A DNA stretch of 64,000 nt from Cupriavidus pinatubonensis (GCF_019602855.1 NZ_CP080767.1:496001-560000), one strand, 5' to 3'; positions 8,396 through 17,149 are shown, counted from the first letter of the stretch. Numbers and translations are program-made. Notes: generated by a model from the letters alone, not told the origin.

Positions 8396-9469
8396 ATGAG
8401 CCAATACAGGATTGCCGTGATTCCCGGAGACGGAATCGGCACGGAAGTGATGCCCGAGGGCATTCGTGTCATGGATGCCGCCGCGCGCAAGTTCGGCATC
8501 GACTTCCAGTGGGACCACTTCGATTTTTCCAGCTGCGACTACTACGCGCGCCACGGCAAGATGTTGCCGGACGACTGGTTCGACACGCTCGTGAAGTACG
8601 ACGCGATCTATTTTGGCGCGGTGGGCTGGCCCGATGCCGTGCCCGATCACGTGTCGCTGTGGGGCTCGCTGCTGCAGTTCCGCCGCTCGTTCGACCAGTA
8701 CGTAAACCTGCGTCCGGTTCGGCTGATGCCCGGCATCAAGAGCCCGCTGGCCGACCGCAAGCCCGGCGACATCGACTTCTATGTCGTGCGCGAGAACACC
8801 GAGGGCGAGTACTCGAGCATCGGCGGCCGCATGTTCCCGAACACCGAGCGCGAGATCGTGATGCAGGAAACGGTGATGAGCCGGGTCGGCGTTGACCGCA
8901 TCCTGAAATTCGCCTTCGAGTTGGCGAAGAAGCGTCCGAAACAGCACCTGACGTCGGCAACCAAGTCCAACGGCATCTCGATCACCATGCCGTACTGGGA
9001 CGAGCGCGTGGAGGCGATGGCCGCGAACTATCCCGGCATCAAGGTCGACAAGTACCACATCGACATCCTGACCGCGCATTTCGTCCAGCATCCCGACTGG
9101 TTCGACGTGGTGGTGGCGAGCAACCTGTTTGGCGACATCCTGTCCGACCTGGGGCCGGCGTGTACCGGCACCATCGGCATCGCGCCGTCGGGCAATATCA
9201 ACCCGGACCGCACGTATCCGAGCCTGTTCGAGCCGGTGCATGGCTCGGCGCCCGACATCGCGGGTCGCGGTGTGGCCAACCCGATCGGCCAGATCTGGTG
9301 CGGCGCCATGATGCTGGAGCACCTCGGGCACGACGCGGCGGGTGCCGCCGTGCTGGGCGCCATCGAGAAGGTGTTGTCCGCGGGCCCCGACCATGCGCCG
9401 CTGACGCGCGATATCGGCGGCAAGGCGGGCACCGAGGACCTGGGCCGCGCAATCGCGGAGGCGCTGTGA
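8396..9469 (+). CDS. ttuC: Tartrate dehydrogenase/decarboxylase (beta-decarboxylating dehydrogenase)
   Basis: 357 residues of the isocitrate/isopropylmalate dehydrogenase superfamily. Visible marks are the N-terminal IPGDGIGTEVMPEG, the substrate/NAD motif YVVRENTEGEYSSIGGR, the metal-ligand region SNLFGDILSDLGPA and the NAD-binding FEPVHGSAPDIAG. YVVRENTEGEYS rather than the LeuB signature fits tartrate/D-malate dehydrogenases (TtuC, DmlA). It uses NAD and Mn/Mg in the cytoplasm. The stop overlaps the GTG start of ttuD, so the two are coupled. D-malate as the true substrate is a real alternative. Confidence 0.85.
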   Translation: MSQYRIAVIPGDGIGTEVMPEGIRVMDAAARKFGIDFQWDHFDFSSCDYYARHGKMLPDDWFDTLVKYDAIYFGAVGWPDAVPDHVSLWGSLLQFRRSFDQYVNLRPVRLMPGIKSPLADRKPGDIDFYVVRENTEGEYSSIGGRMFPNTEREIVMQETVMSRVGVDRILKFAFELAKKRPKQHLTSATKSNGISITMPYWDERVEAMAANYPGIKVDKYHIDILTAHFVQHPDWFDVVVASNLFGDILSDLGPACTGTIGIAPSGNINPDRTYPSLFEPVHGSAPDIAGRGVANPIGQIWCGAMMLEHLGHDAAGAAVLGAIEKVLSAGPDHAPLTRDIGGKAGTEDLGRAIAEAL

Positions 9470-10779
9470 GCGCGCCGGGGAGTTTCACGGGCGATCCGCG
9501 CGCGCTGCTGCTCGAGACGTTCCAGGCGGCGGTGGCGGCGGCGGATCCGCTGAAGATCGTGGCCGAGTACTTGCCGCCGCCACAGCCGGGAGGGCGTACG
9601 CTGGTCGTGGGCGCGGGCAAGGCCGCGGCGTCGATGGCGCTGGCGGCGGAGCAAGCCTATGCCGGCAAGGCGCAGGTCGAAGGGCTGGTCGTCACGCGCT
9701 ACGCGCATGGCCTGCCCACACAGCACGTGCGCGTGATCGAGGCCGGCCATCCCGTTCCTGATGAGGCGGGCGAGCAGGCCGCAGCGGACATTCTGACCAG
9801 CGTGTCATCGCTGACGCCCGCGGACCGCCTGCTGGTGCTGGTGTCCGGCGGCGGATCGAGCCTGCTGTCGCTGCCTGCCGAAGGTATTCCGATGGCGGAC
9901 CTGAAGGCCACCACGAAGGAACTGCTGCGCTGCGGGGCGCCGATCACCGAGATGAATATCGTGCGCAAGCACATCTCGCGCATCCAGGGCGGGCGTCTGG
10001 CGCAGGCCAGCCAGGCGCCGGTGACGACGTTGATTGTCTCGGACGTGGCCGGCGACGATCCCAGTGCGATCGCTTCGGGGCCAACGGTAGCGGATCCCAG
10101 CACGTTCGCGGACGCGCTGGATATCCTGCGCCGTTACGGCGCGACGGTGCCGGCCAGCGTCCAGTCGCACCTTGAGCGCGGCGCGCGCGGTGAGGTGGCC
10201 GAGACGCCCAAGCCGGGCGATCCCCTGTTCGCGCGCGTCGACAACCGCATGATCGCTACCGCACACGGTAGCCTGCAGGCGGCTGCGGCGCTGTTCCACG
10301 AACGCGGCATCACCCCGGTGATCCTCGGCGATACGGTAACGGGCGAAGCGCAGGAAGTTGCGCGCGTCTATGCCGCGCTGGTGCGTGAGATTCGCGCGTA
10401 CAATGCGCCGTTTGCCGCGCCGGTTGCACTGATTTCTGGCGGTGAATGCACGGTCACATTGCCGGCCGGCGGTGGCAGCAGCAAGGCCCGGGGAGGGCGT
10501 TGTTCGGAATTCCTGCTGTCGCTGGCGATCGAACTGGCTGGCATGGAAGGTGTGTACGCCATTGCCGCCGACACCGACGGTATAGACGGTTCCGAGGACA
10601 ATGCGGGTGCACTGGCCGATCCGACGACCCTGGCGCGAGCGGATGCGGCAGGCGTGCCGGCCCGGCGCCAGCTCGATGCGCACGATGCCTGGGGTCTGTT
10701 CGATGCGGTAGGCGACCTGGTCGTGACCGGCCCGACGCGCACCAATGTGAACGATTACCGCGCCATCCTGATTCTCTAA
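9466..10779 (+). CDS. ttuD: Glycerate 2-kinase / hydroxypyruvate reductase (MOFRL family)
   Basis: 437 residues from a GTG at 9466 that overlaps the ttuC stop (GTGA). Longer in-frame starts lie inside ttuC and are rejected. The DUF4147 glycerate-kinase domain shows [17 protein letters not shown] and [14 protein letters not shown]; the C-terminal MOFRL region shows [14 protein letters not shown] and [11 protein letters not shown]. TtuD was named hydroxypyruvate reductase in Agrobacterium tartrate operons, but this family phosphorylates D-glycerate. With TtuC it would carry tartrate carbon through glycerate to 2-phosphoglycerate. Confidence 0.88.
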   Translation: MSAPGSFTGDPRALLLETFQAAVAAADPLKIVAEYLPPPQPGGRTLVVGAGKAAASMALAAEQAYAGKAQVEGLVVTRYAHGLPTQHVRVIEAGHPVPDEAGEQAAADILTSVSSLTPADRLLVLVSGGGSSLLSLPAEGIPMADLKATTKELLRCGAPITEMNIVRKHISRIQGGRLAQASQAPVTTLIVSDVAGDDPSAIASGPTVADPSTFADALDILRRYGATVPASVQSHLERGARGEVAETPKPGDPLFARVDNRMIATAHGSLQAAAALFHERGITPVILGDTVTGEAQEVARVYAALVREIRAYNAPFAAPVALISGGECTVTLPAGGGSSKARGGRCSEFLLSLAIELAGMEGVYAIAADTDGIDGSEDNAGALADPTTLARADAAGVPARRQLDAHDAWGLFDAVGDLVVTGPTRTNVNDYRAILIL

Positions 10780-10822
10780 CTTTCAGTACGCCTGCCGGCA
10801 TGCGGCGGCAGGCCCAGCAACC

Positions 10823-11857
10823 ATGACCCAGAAGCTCACCATCACCCGCCCGGACGACTGGCACCTGCACCTGCGCGACGGCGCGGCGCTCGCGGCCGTG
10901 TTGCCCGACACCGCGCGCCAGTTCGGCCGCGCGATCATCATGCCTAACTTGAAGCCGCCCGTGACCACGGTCGAGCAGGCGCAGGCCTACCGCGCCCGAA
11001 TCCTGGCTGCGCTGCCGGCCGGCATGAGCTTCGAGCCGCTGATGACGCTGTACCTGACCGACAACACCCCGGCCGAGGAAATCGTCGCGGCCAAGGCGAG
11101 CGGCTTCGTGCATGGCGTCAAGCTGTATCCGGCGGGCGCTACGACCAACAGCGATGCCGGCGTGACCGACATCCGCCGCTGCGCGGGCGCGCTGGAGGCG
11201 ATGCAGCGTGTGGGCCTGCCGCTGCTCGTGCACGGCGAAGTCACTGATGGCGACATCGATATCTTCGATCGCGAAGCCGTCTTCATCGACCGTGTCATGA
11301 CGCCGCTGCGCCGCGACTTCCCGGAACTGAAGGTGGTGTTCGAGCACATCACGACCAGGGATGCGGCCCAGTACGTGCGCGATGCGAGCGGCCCGGTGGG
11401 TGCCACCATCACGGCGCATCACCTGCTGTACAACCGCAATGCGATCTTCACCGGCGGCATCCGCCCGCATTACTACTGCCTGCCGGTGCTCAAGCGCGAG
11501 ACGCATCGCGAGGCGCTGGTCGCGGCCGCGACCTCGGGTAGCGACCGTTTCTTCCTCGGCACCGACAGCGCGCCGCACGCGCGTGGCCTGAAGGAGCATG
11601 CCTGCGGCTGCGCCGGCTGCTACACCGCGCTGCACGCCATGGAACTCTATGCAGAGGCCTTCGACGCCGCTGGTGCGCTCGATAAGCTGGAAGCGTTCGC
11701 AAGCTTCAACGGCCCGGCGTTCTACGGGCTGCCGCGCAATACCGGCACGCTGACGCTGGAGCGCGAAGACTGGCAACTGCCGGCGGAACTGCCGTATGGC
11801 GATGCCACCCTGGTGCCGCTGCGCGCCGGCGAGACGCTGCGCTGGAAGGCGCGCTGA
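10823..11857 (+). CDS. pyrC: Dihydroorotase (class II)
   Basis: 344 residues, matching E. coli-type PyrC. The zinc site begins with H14 and H16 ([10 protein letters not shown]), K100 in [16 protein letters not shown] is the expected carboxylated bridging lysine, and LGTDSAPHA carries the catalytic aspartate. The enzyme closes carbamoyl-aspartate to dihydroorotate in pyrimidine synthesis. It begins 43 bases after ttuD and is followed 11 bases later by the DUF3025 gene, so co-transcription with that gene is likely. Confidence 0.96.
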   Translation: MTQKLTITRPDDWHLHLRDGAALAAVLPDTARQFGRAIIMPNLKPPVTTVEQAQAYRARILAALPAGMSFEPLMTLYLTDNTPAEEIVAAKASGFVHGVKLYPAGATTNSDAGVTDIRRCAGALEAMQRVGLPLLVHGEVTDGDIDIFDREAVFIDRVMTPLRRDFPELKVVFEHITTRDAAQYVRDASGPVGATITAHHLLYNRNAIFTGGIRPHYYCLPVLKRETHREALVAAATSGSDRFFLGTDSAPHARGLKEHACGCAGCYTALHAMELYAEAFDAAGALDKLEAFASFNGPAFYGLPRNTGTLTLEREDWQLPAELPYGDATLVPLRAGETLRWKAR

Positions 11858-11868
11858 CACGGACGGCG

Positions 11869-12711
11869 TTGAGCGTAGCCCAATCGGCGGCGAACCAGGG
11901 GTTCGCCGCTTTGCTTTCGGCGATCGACTGGACGCGTCCGTGGTTCCGGCCGTTTGCGGCCATCGGTGCCAGACTCGGGTCGGCTGTGGCGGACGGAGGC
12001 TCGCTGCATGCCTGCCTCAACGAGTTGGCAAGCGGCATAGGGTTGCGCAATGTGCGAGGCCTCCCGATGGCGTTCGTCGCACAAGACGAACTGCCTGTCG
12101 GCGTCGCCTATGAGGCGCACATCCACGCCACGGGGACGGTGCCAACGCGCGACAACCTCCATGATTTCTTCAACGCATTGATCTGGCTGCATTTTCCGCA
12201 GACAAAGGCCAGGCTGAATGCGATCCAGGCCGAGGTCATCGCGCACGCCGGTGTGCAGGCTGGACGCGGCGGCATGCGCGACGCGGCGACGCTATTCGAC
12301 GAGAACGCCGTGCTGTTCCTGAGCATCGACGCCAGCCTGGCGACGGCGCTGCGCGGGTTTGGCTGGGAAGAATTGTTTGTCCGGCGCAGGCAAGACTGGG
12401 ACCATCAATGCGTGGTGCTGCCATTTGGCCACGCGCTGCTCGAAAAGCTGGTGAGTCCGTATAAGTCCGTCACGGCCCACGCGTGGCCACTGGCGCTCCC
12501 GGCTCGATCAGCAAGCCCGTCCGTCATCGATGCCTCTCTGGCAGAGTCACTGCACCACGCCGCCGATGCGGGGGCGCTGCGTGGCGGCCGCAGCTTCGCG
12601 CCGTTACCCGTCATGGGCATTCCGGGGTGGTGCGATGCCAATGCCGACGCGGCATTCTATAGGGATGCGACGGTATTCCGGCCGGGTCGGCGCCAAAGCC
12701 CTTCATCCTGA
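11869..12711 (+). CDS. DUF3025 domain protein
   Basis: 280 residues from a TTG at 11869. No ATG occurs before residue 64 or so, and the conserved block WTRPWFRPFAAIGARL lies before that ATG, so TTG is needed. The core GTVPTRDNLHDFFNALIWLHFPQTKARLN is the family hallmark of DUF3025, a widespread proteobacterial protein of unknown function. There is no signal peptide or membrane segment, so it is probably cytoplasmic. It follows pyrC by 11 bases. The rnpB promoter overlaps or directly follows its 3' end. Confidence 0.8.
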   Translation: MSVAQSAANQGFAALLSAIDWTRPWFRPFAAIGARLGSAVADGGSLHACLNELASGIGLRNVRGLPMAFVAQDELPVGVAYEAHIHATGTVPTRDNLHDFFNALIWLHFPQTKARLNAIQAEVIAHAGVQAGRGGMRDAATLFDENAVLFLSIDASLATALRGFGWEELFVRRRQDWDHQCVVLPFGHALLEKLVSPYKSVTAHAWPLALPARSASPSVIDASLAESLHHAADAGALRGGRSFAPLPVMGIPGWCDANADAAFYRDATVFRPGRRQSPSS

Positions 12712-12745
12712 CCGACAGCCTGCATTGGTGTTAGACTTCGGGCCG

Positions 12746-13087
12746 CAAAGCAGGCCAGACAATCGCTGCTTGCATCGCAAGGTGCAAGGGGAGGAAAGTC
12801 CGGACTCCACAGGGCAGGGTGTTGGCTAACAGCCATCCACGGTAACGTGCGGAATAGGGCCACAGAGACGAGTCTTGCCGCCAGGTTCGCCTGGCGGGAA
12901 GGGTGAAACGCGGTAACCTCCACCTGGAGCAATCCCAAATAGGCAGGCATCGAGGCGGCCCGCTGAGCCTGCGGGTAGGGAGCTGGAGCCGACTGGTAAC
13001 AGCCGGCCTAGAGGAATGGTTGTCACGCGCCGCCGTGCCGCAAGGTGCGGTGACGTGCACAGAATCCGGCTTATCGGCCTGCTTTGC
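12746..13087 (+). ncRNA. rnpB: RNase P RNA (bacterial type A)
   Basis: About 340 bases. The conserved core GAGGAAAGTCC (12791-12801) and the 3' core ACAGAATCCGGCTTAT (from 13059) are both present, as is the P4-side region around GAAACGCGGTAACCTCC. The ends GCAAAGCAGGCC and GGCCTGCTTTGC pair as helix P1, which sets the limits. The RNA is the catalytic part that removes 5' leaders from pre-tRNAs with the RnpA protein. A possible -10 (TAGACT, 12732-12737) lies just upstream. A dyad at 13102-13130 terminates it. Confidence 0.95.
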
Positions 13088-13101
13088 GCTTGTCTTCCCA
13101 G

Positions 13102-13136
13102 ATGCCCGGCCAGTCAATCTGCCCGGGCATTCACAT
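13102..13136 (+). terminator. Terminator after rnpB
   Basis: ATGCCCGG (13102-13109) and CCGGGCAT (13123-13130) form the stem, followed by a short weak T-rich stretch. It lies between rnpB and the convergent OsmC gene, whose stop is at 13141, and may act from both sides. Confidence 0.6.
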
Positions 13137-13140
13137 TTCG

Positions 13141-13563
13141 TCAGCCTTCGACGATTTCCAGCGTGTGCGTGATTTCCGCGGTCTTGGCCAGCATGATGGA
13201 CGCCGAGCAGTATTTCTCGTGCGACAGCTTGATGGCGCGCTCGACCGTGGCCGGGTTCAGGTTCTTGCCGGTCACCACGAAGTGGAAGTTGATGCGCGTG
13301 AAGACCTTCGGATCTTCGCCGGCGCGTTCGGCTTCGAGCCTGACGTCGCAGCCGGTCACTTCCTGGCGCCCGCGCTTGAGGATCAGGACCACGTCATAGG
13401 CGGTGCAGCCGCCGGTGCCCAGCAGCACCATCTCCATCGGGCGCGGTGCCAGGTTATGGCCGCCACCTTCCGGGGCGCCGTCCATGGCGACGATATGGCC
13501 GCTGCCGGTCTGGGCCACGAAGCTCATGCCGTCGGCGCCCATCCATGTCACTTTGCATTCCAT
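13141..13563 (-). CDS. OsmC family protein (YhfA-like)
   Basis: 140 residues with the single OsmC fold. The two conserved redox cysteines are C53 (LLGTGGCTAYDV) and C119 (SHEKYCSASIML). OsmC/Ohr proteins reduce organic hydroperoxides with these thiols; the short YhfA-like branch, which this resembles, has a less certain substrate. It is cytoplasmic, with no signal sequence. It is a single gene, converging on rnpB and facing away from the sRNA region. Confidence 0.9.
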   Translation of the reverse strand: MECKVTWMGADGMSFVAQTGSGHIVAMDGAPEGGGHNLAPRPMEMVLLGTGGCTAYDVVLILKRGRQEVTGCDVRLEAERAGEDPKVFTRINFHFVVTGKNLNPATVERAIKLSHEKYCSASIMLAKTAEITHTLEIVEG

Positions 13564-13828
13564 TTTGTTCTTTCCTGTCGTCTGAGTTGTGTGTATTCGG
13601 GCGCAAGCGCGGGATCTCGCATCTTGCTTTTTCTGGGATACGACATCGTAAAGCCTCGGGCGCGGATGCCGATAACCCTGAAGAAACTGAGGGTTTCTTC
13701 TAATGTGTCAGTGGCGTGACATCATTTTTTGCAGATCAACTCATTGATTTTAAAGGAAAATGATGGCTATCTCGTGGGGTGCGAGTCTTCCCATGATGTG
13801 GAATCGCATTTCGCAGTGCAAATTTCGC
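13564..13828. other. Gene-free stretch upstream of the OsmC gene
   Basis: AT-richer than its surroundings (for example 13735-13770 and 13800-13830). It must hold the OsmC gene promoter, on the minus strand, but I could not settle on boxes. An open frame from 13729 runs through it and through the sRNA but has no family features or ribosome-binding site. No repeat or RNA gene is recognised before the promoter at 13829. Confidence 0.5.
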
Positions 13829-13856
13829 TTGCATCAGGGATTACCCCATGTATAAT
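13829..13856 (+). promoter_or_regulatory. Sigma70 promoter of the small RNA
   Basis: TTGCAT (13829-13834), a 16-base spacer and a perfect TATAAT (13851-13856). The start point would fall at about 13862-13864. It has one of the best -10 boxes in the window and no open reading frame with a ribosome-binding site follows, which fits an RNA gene. Confidence 0.7.
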
Positions 13857-13861
13857 TCCAA

Positions 13862-14021
13862 TCATTGAACGACGGCGCAGACAGCGCGCCAGAGTGCGAA
13901 AGCGAAGCCCCCGGTCAAGCTCTCCGCACCGCCCGCAAGAACACCGTCGGTCTCCCAGTGTCTCCTCCACCCTCCTCCTTTGGTGGATTCAAACCCAGGC
14001 CAAACCGCCTGGGTTTTTTTT
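13862..14021 (+). ncRNA. Probable Betaproteobacteria toxic small RNA (anti-Shine-Dalgarno sRNA)
   Basis: An RNA of about 160 bases bounded by a strong promoter and an intrinsic terminator. CGACGG (13870-13875) can pair with CCGTCG (13944-13949) to close a 5' structured domain. A pyrimidine-rich linker follows with CTCCTCC (13962-13968) and CCTCCTCCTTT (13971-13981). The last eight of these, CCTCCTTT (13974-13981), repeat the anti-Shine-Dalgarno end of 16S rRNA. The terminator hairpin closes the RNA. Two structured parts joined by a single strand complementary to ribosome-binding sites is the published description of the Betaproteobacteria toxic small RNA (Rfam RF02278, found as an unclonable region). 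Family membership is from memory of that description; limits are approximate. Confidence 0.65.
13991..14021 (+). terminator. Intrinsic terminator of the small RNA
   Basis: AAACCCAGGC, a short loop and GCCTGGGTTT followed by T8 (14014-14021). A strong, canonical terminator that ends the sRNA before the rplM promoter. Confidence 0.9.
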
Positions 14022-14111
14022 CGCCCCTGTCTGGCGAGTGCATCGGGCGCCACGTTATCTCCGCATCAGCGTCCGAGTCGTGGCGAACTTGACGAAATCC
14101 CTTGACTTTGC

Positions 14112-14141
14112 TTGTGTCCAGCTCGCGTACGACAGTATAAT
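14112..14141 (+). promoter_or_regulatory. Promoter of rplM-rpsI
   Basis: A perfect TATAAT at 14136-14141 with TTGTGT at 14112-14117 (18-base spacer). A better -35 sequence, TTGACT at 14102, is 28 bases away and too far. It leaves a leader of about 155 bases before the rplM ATG. Confidence 0.6.
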
Positions 14142-14147
14142 CTACGG

Positions 14148-14301
14148 CTTTTCCGCCATGCCCGCGGAAAGAGAAGCAGGGAGAGCCTGCGAAGACAAGC
14201 AGGAAGGCCAGGTCCACAGGATCGGCCGACGAGACTTGCAGGGGCGAGTACAAGCCTTCGCGAGTCAGTATCGGGCAGTTCTCTAATAGTCAGGAAAAAT
14301 C
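14148..14301 (+). other. Structured 5' leader of rplM-rpsI
   Basis: TTTCCGC (about 14150-14156) and GCGGAAA (about 14164-14170) form a tight 7-bp hairpin near the start of the leader; the rest is purine-rich and may fold further. Ribosomal protein L13 controls its own operon by binding the leader in E. coli, so a similar control is plausible, but this leader has not been compared with that structure. Confidence 0.4.
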
Positions 14302-14730
14302 ATGAAGACCTTTTCCGCCAAGCCTGCAGAGGTAAAGCGCGACTGGTACGTGATTGACGCGACGGACAAAGTCCTCGGCCGTGTCGCCAGCGAAGTGGCA
14401 CGCCGTCTGCGCGGCAAGCACAAGCCGGAATTCACTCCGCACGTCGACACGGGTGATTACATCATCATCGTCAATGCAGCCAAGCTGCGTGTCACGGGTA
14501 CCAAGGAAACGGACAAGAAGTACTATCGCCATTCGGGTTACCCGGGCGGTATCTACGAAACGACGTTTGGCAAGATGCAGCAGCGTTTCCCGGGCCGTGC
14601 CCTGGAAAAGGCTGTCAAGGGCATGCTGCCGAAGGGTCCGCTGGGCTACGCGATGATCAAGAAGCTGAAGGTTTACGCCGAAGCCGAGCATCCGCATGAA
14701 GCGCAGCAGCCCAAGGCGCTGGAAATCTAA
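14302..14730 (+). CDS. rplM: 50S ribosomal protein L13
   Basis: 142 residues, the same length as E. coli L13. It opens [19 protein letters not shown] and carries the family signature around [16 protein letters not shown] near the C-terminus. An early assembly protein of the large subunit that binds 23S rRNA domain II. It is followed 12 bases later by rpsI, with GGAGG in between as the rpsI ribosome-binding site. Codon choice looks like that of highly expressed genes (for example mostly AAG lysine and CGT/CGC arginine). Confidence 0.98.
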
Positions 14731-14742
14731 GGAGGCCAATCC

Positions 14743-15135
14743 ATGATCGGTAACTGGAATTACGGTACTGGCCGCCGCAAGAGCGCCGTGGCACGTGTCT
14801 TCATCAAGTCGGGCAAGGGCGACATCGTCGTCAACGGCAAGCCCATCAAGGAATACTTCGCTCGCGAAACTTCCCTGATGATCGTGCGCCAGCCGCTGGA
14901 ACTGACCGAGCACGCTGAAACGTTTGACATCAAGGTCAACGTTACCGGCGGTGGCGAAACCGGCCAGGCCGGTGCGGTCCGTCACGGCATCACCCGCGCC
15001 CTGATCGACTACGATGCAACGCTGAAGTCGGCCCTGTCGAAGGCTGGCTACGTTACGCGTGACGCACGTGAAGTCGAGCGTAAGAAGGTTGGTTTCCACA
15101 AGGCACGTCGCCGCAAGCAGTTCTCGAAGCGCTGA
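14743..15135 (+). CDS. rpsI: 30S ribosomal protein S9
   Basis: 130 residues with the normal end [17 protein letters not shown]; the C-terminal Lys-Arg reaches the P-site tRNA. The N-terminal [14 protein letters not shown] is the family hallmark and [19 protein letters not shown] the central motif. It is the second gene of the rplM-rpsI operon, translated from a strong GGAGG site, and is closed by a strong terminator 42 bases on. Confidence 0.98.
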   Translation: MIGNWNYGTGRRKSAVARVFIKSGKGDIVVNGKPIKEYFARETSLMIVRQPLELTEHAETFDIKVNVTGGGETGQAGAVRHGITRALIDYDATLKSALSKAGYVTRDAREVERKKVGFHKARRRKQFSKR

Positions 15136-15177
15136 TGTGTGTTCGCCAGTCCGGCCCGCCGGATTGCGCGACCTCAG

Positions 15178-15211
15178 AAAAACCGCACGGATTACCGTGC
15201 GGTTTTTTTTT
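15178..15211 (+). terminator. Intrinsic terminator of rplM-rpsI
   Basis: AACCGCACGG (15181-15190), ATTA loop, CCGTGCGGTT (15195-15204) and T-run; A-rich on the 5' side, so it could work in both directions. Confidence 0.92.
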
Positions 15212-15368
15212 GCCTTTGTCATCTGCCTGCGAAAAAAGTCACAAATTGCCTCATTGATTGCGCGGGGTTCCTTGCCTGGCTGCGGATACAATCGCGGCGA
15301 GTCGTCAGACGGACACTTGGCTGCCGCGCCGGTGCAACGGCGGCCACGCGATGAGATACGGAGGAAGG

Positions 15369-15830
15369 ATGTTGTTTTCCAAGAAGAAGGGACTGACGAT
15401 CGACACGCTGATCGGCGAGGGCACCGCCATCGACGGCGATCTCGTGTTCTCGGGTGGCCTGCGACTGGACGGCAAGGTGCGCGGCAATATCCGTGCTGCC
15501 GGCGACAAGCCCAGCATGCTCGTGATCAGCGAAAAGGGCATGGTGGAAGGCGAGCTCGCGGTTGGACACCTGATCCTGAACGGCACGGTGAAAGGACCTG
15601 TCCACGCCGGCGAACTGCTTGAGCTACAGCCGCAAGCGCGCGTGCTTGGCGAGGTGCGGTATGCGGCGCTCGAGATGCATCAGGGCGCGCTCGTCGAAGG
15701 TCGACTGATTCCGCTCGGGCAGGAAGACATCAAGGCGCTGCCAAATCTGTCGTCCACGCAAGGCCAGAGCGAAGCGGCCGACAATGTGCCGCTGCCGGGC
15801 GAAGAAGCGGAAGCCGGTAAAGCGGCGTAA
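15369..15830 (+). CDS. Bactofilin (polymer-forming cytoskeletal protein)
   Basis: 153 residues from the ATG at 15369, which has GAGGAAGG directly upstream; further in-frame ATGs at 15351 and above are less well placed. The body is a run of short glycine-rich beta-strand repeats (IDGDLVFSGGLRLDGKVRGNI, VEGELAVGHLILNGTVKGPV, ARVLGEVRYAALEMHQGALVEGRL) that build the right-handed beta-helix of bactofilins. The ends are short, charged and probably unfolded. Bactofilins polymerise without nucleotide and help place cell-wall or polar proteins. It stands alone, upstream of erpA. Confidence 0.88.
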   Translation: MLFSKKKGLTIDTLIGEGTAIDGDLVFSGGLRLDGKVRGNIRAAGDKPSMLVISEKGMVEGELAVGHLILNGTVKGPVHAGELLELQPQARVLGEVRYAALEMHQGALVEGRLIPLGQEDIKALPNLSSTQGQSEAADNVPLPGEEAEAGKAA

Positions 15831-15933
15831 ATATCACGCGCGATACTTTGCCAGAAGCCCTTGAAAACCAAGGGATTCGGCACGATTTTCCAGTAGCGCT
15901 TAAAATACAGTCGTACCTAAACAGGAGAACCCC

Positions 15934-16302
15934 ATGAACGCAGTCGCAGAGGCCCCCGTTACCGAGGACGTGCCGGCACCGTTCGTCTTTACCGACAGCG
16001 CAGCCGACAAGGTCAAGCAGCTGATCGAGGAAGAGGGCAATGCCGAGCTGAAGCTGCGCGTGTTCGTGCAGGGCGGCGGCTGCTCTGGCTTCCAGTATGG
16101 CTTCACGTTCGACGAGGAAGTCAACGAAGACGACACCACGATGGTCAAGAACGGCGTGACCTTGCTGATCGACTCGATGAGCTACCAGTACCTGGTCGGC
16201 GCCGAGATCGACTACAAGGAAGACATCAACGGCGCGCAGTTCGTGATCAAGAACCCGAACGCAAGCACCACCTGTGGTTGCGGCTCGTCGTTCTCGGTCT
16301 GA
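15934..16302 (+). CDS. erpA: Iron-sulfur cluster insertion protein ErpA
   Basis: 122 residues of the A-type carrier family. The three cluster-binding cysteines are present: C50 in [12 protein letters not shown] and C114/C116 in TTCGCGSSF. ErpA delivers [4Fe-4S] clusters to targets such as isoprenoid-synthesis enzymes, and the ErpA-like [18 protein letters not shown] block separates it from IscA and SufA. It has an AGGAGA ribosome-binding site. In Pseudomonas the neighbours are anmK, an M23 peptidase and tyrS; here the same set follows after a PhyH/LysR pair. Confidence 0.94.
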   Translation: MNAVAEAPVTEDVPAPFVFTDSAADKVKQLIEEEGNAELKLRVFVQGGGCSGFQYGFTFDEEVNEDDTTMVKNGVTLLIDSMSYQYLVGAEIDYKEDINGAQFVIKNPNASTTCGCGSSFSV

Positions 16303-16320
16303 GGCAAGACGTCCCGGAAG

Positions 16321-16350
16321 AAAAGCGCACCTTCGGGTGCGCTTTTTTTT
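16321..16350. terminator. Terminator shared by erpA and the convergent PhyH gene
   Basis: AAAAGCGCACC, TTCG tetraloop, GGTGCGCTTTT with T8. A-run and T-run on both sides make it bidirectional; its last bases touch the stop codon of the PhyH gene (16349). Confidence 0.93.
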
Positions 16351-17149
16351 ATGCCGGCGTCGCCCGCCACACTACCGGAAACCAGTCCTCGCGCATCCGC
16401 TCGCCGGTCTGCTGATTGATGCCGGGGAACGGCGGCGAGGTACGGCCGGGCCGTTCCATGAACCGCACGTCGTCGCCGAAAAAGCGCGCCGAAAATGCAC
16501 GCCGCCGGCCGGTGCCGGTATTGCCGGCAGCGCCGTGAACCGTGCGAAAGTCGAATACCACGGCGTCGCCGGGCTCGAGTTCGGGCTGGAGGATCGTGTG
16601 GCTGCCATCTTCGACGTCCGGCATTTCCATAAAGGCATCGTCGCCGCCGTAGAAGTTCTCGTTGCTGGCCCAGCGTTTGGGGCGGACGAGCCGCGGCCAG
16701 CGGTGTGAGCCCGCCACCACGCGCAGCGTGTTGGCCTGCGTCACGGGATCCAGCGGAATCCAGTAGCTGGCGGTCTGCAGGCCATCCATGCAGTAATAGG
16801 GCAGGTCCTGGTGCCATGGCGTCGGCTTCGCCGTGCCGGGTTCCTTGACGAGGATGTGTTCGTGGAACACCTGCACAGCGTGCGATTGCATGATCTGCCC
16901 GGCGATGGCCGCGGCCGGTGACTGCCGGATGAAGGCATCGAATGGTTCGATGCGTTGCCAGTTGCAGTAATCCTCGAAGAAGCGGCCGCGCTCGCCGTCG
17001 CGCACGTTCTCGATGGCAAACGGTCCGGGTTGCGCCAGGTTCTGTTCAAAGCCGTCGCGCAGCCGCTCGACCCAGTCGGTGAAGGCGCCGCGCAATACCA
17101 GCACGCCATCGCGCTGGTAGCTGCTGATCTGTTCTGTGGTGATTTCCAT
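16349..17149 (-). CDS. Phytanoyl-CoA dioxygenase family (PhyH) oxygenase
   Basis: 266 residues from the ATG at 17149 (MEITTEQISSYQRDG, the usual PhyH opening); a start at 17188 would add 13 residues and run into the operator region. The Fe(II) triad is H113 and D115 (TPWHQDLPYY) and H205 (FRTVHGAAGN); an arginine pair at 216-217 (GRRRAFSARF) can hold the 2-oxoglutarate carboxylate. The family hydroxylates varied lipids, amino acids and small metabolites; this substrate is unknown. It is divergent from a LysR gene with a tripartite operator between, so it is almost surely its target. Confidence 0.87.
   Translation of the reverse strand: MEITTEQISSYQRDGVLVLRGAFTDWVERLRDGFEQNLAQPGPFAIENVRDGERGRFFEDYCNWQRIEPFDAFIRQSPAAAIAGQIMQSHAVQVFHEHILVKEPGTAKPTPWHQDLPYYCMDGLQTASYWIPLDPVTQANTLRVVAGSHRWPRLVRPKRWASNENFYGGDDAFMEMPDVEDGSHTILQPELEPGDAVVFDFRTVHGAAGNTGTGRRRAFSARFFGDDVRFMERPGRTSPPFPGINQQTGERMREDWFPVVWRATPA

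Noticed and set aside
13981-13998. TGGATTCAAACCCAGG resembles a tRNA T-loop (GTTCAAATCC)
   Set aside because: No anticodon arm, D arm or acceptor stem can be folded around it; it is the start of the sRNA terminator.
13729-14286. 185-residue open frame across the sRNA and the rplM promoter
   Set aside because: It covers a perfect promoter, a terminator and the rplM promoter, has no ribosome-binding site and no family features.
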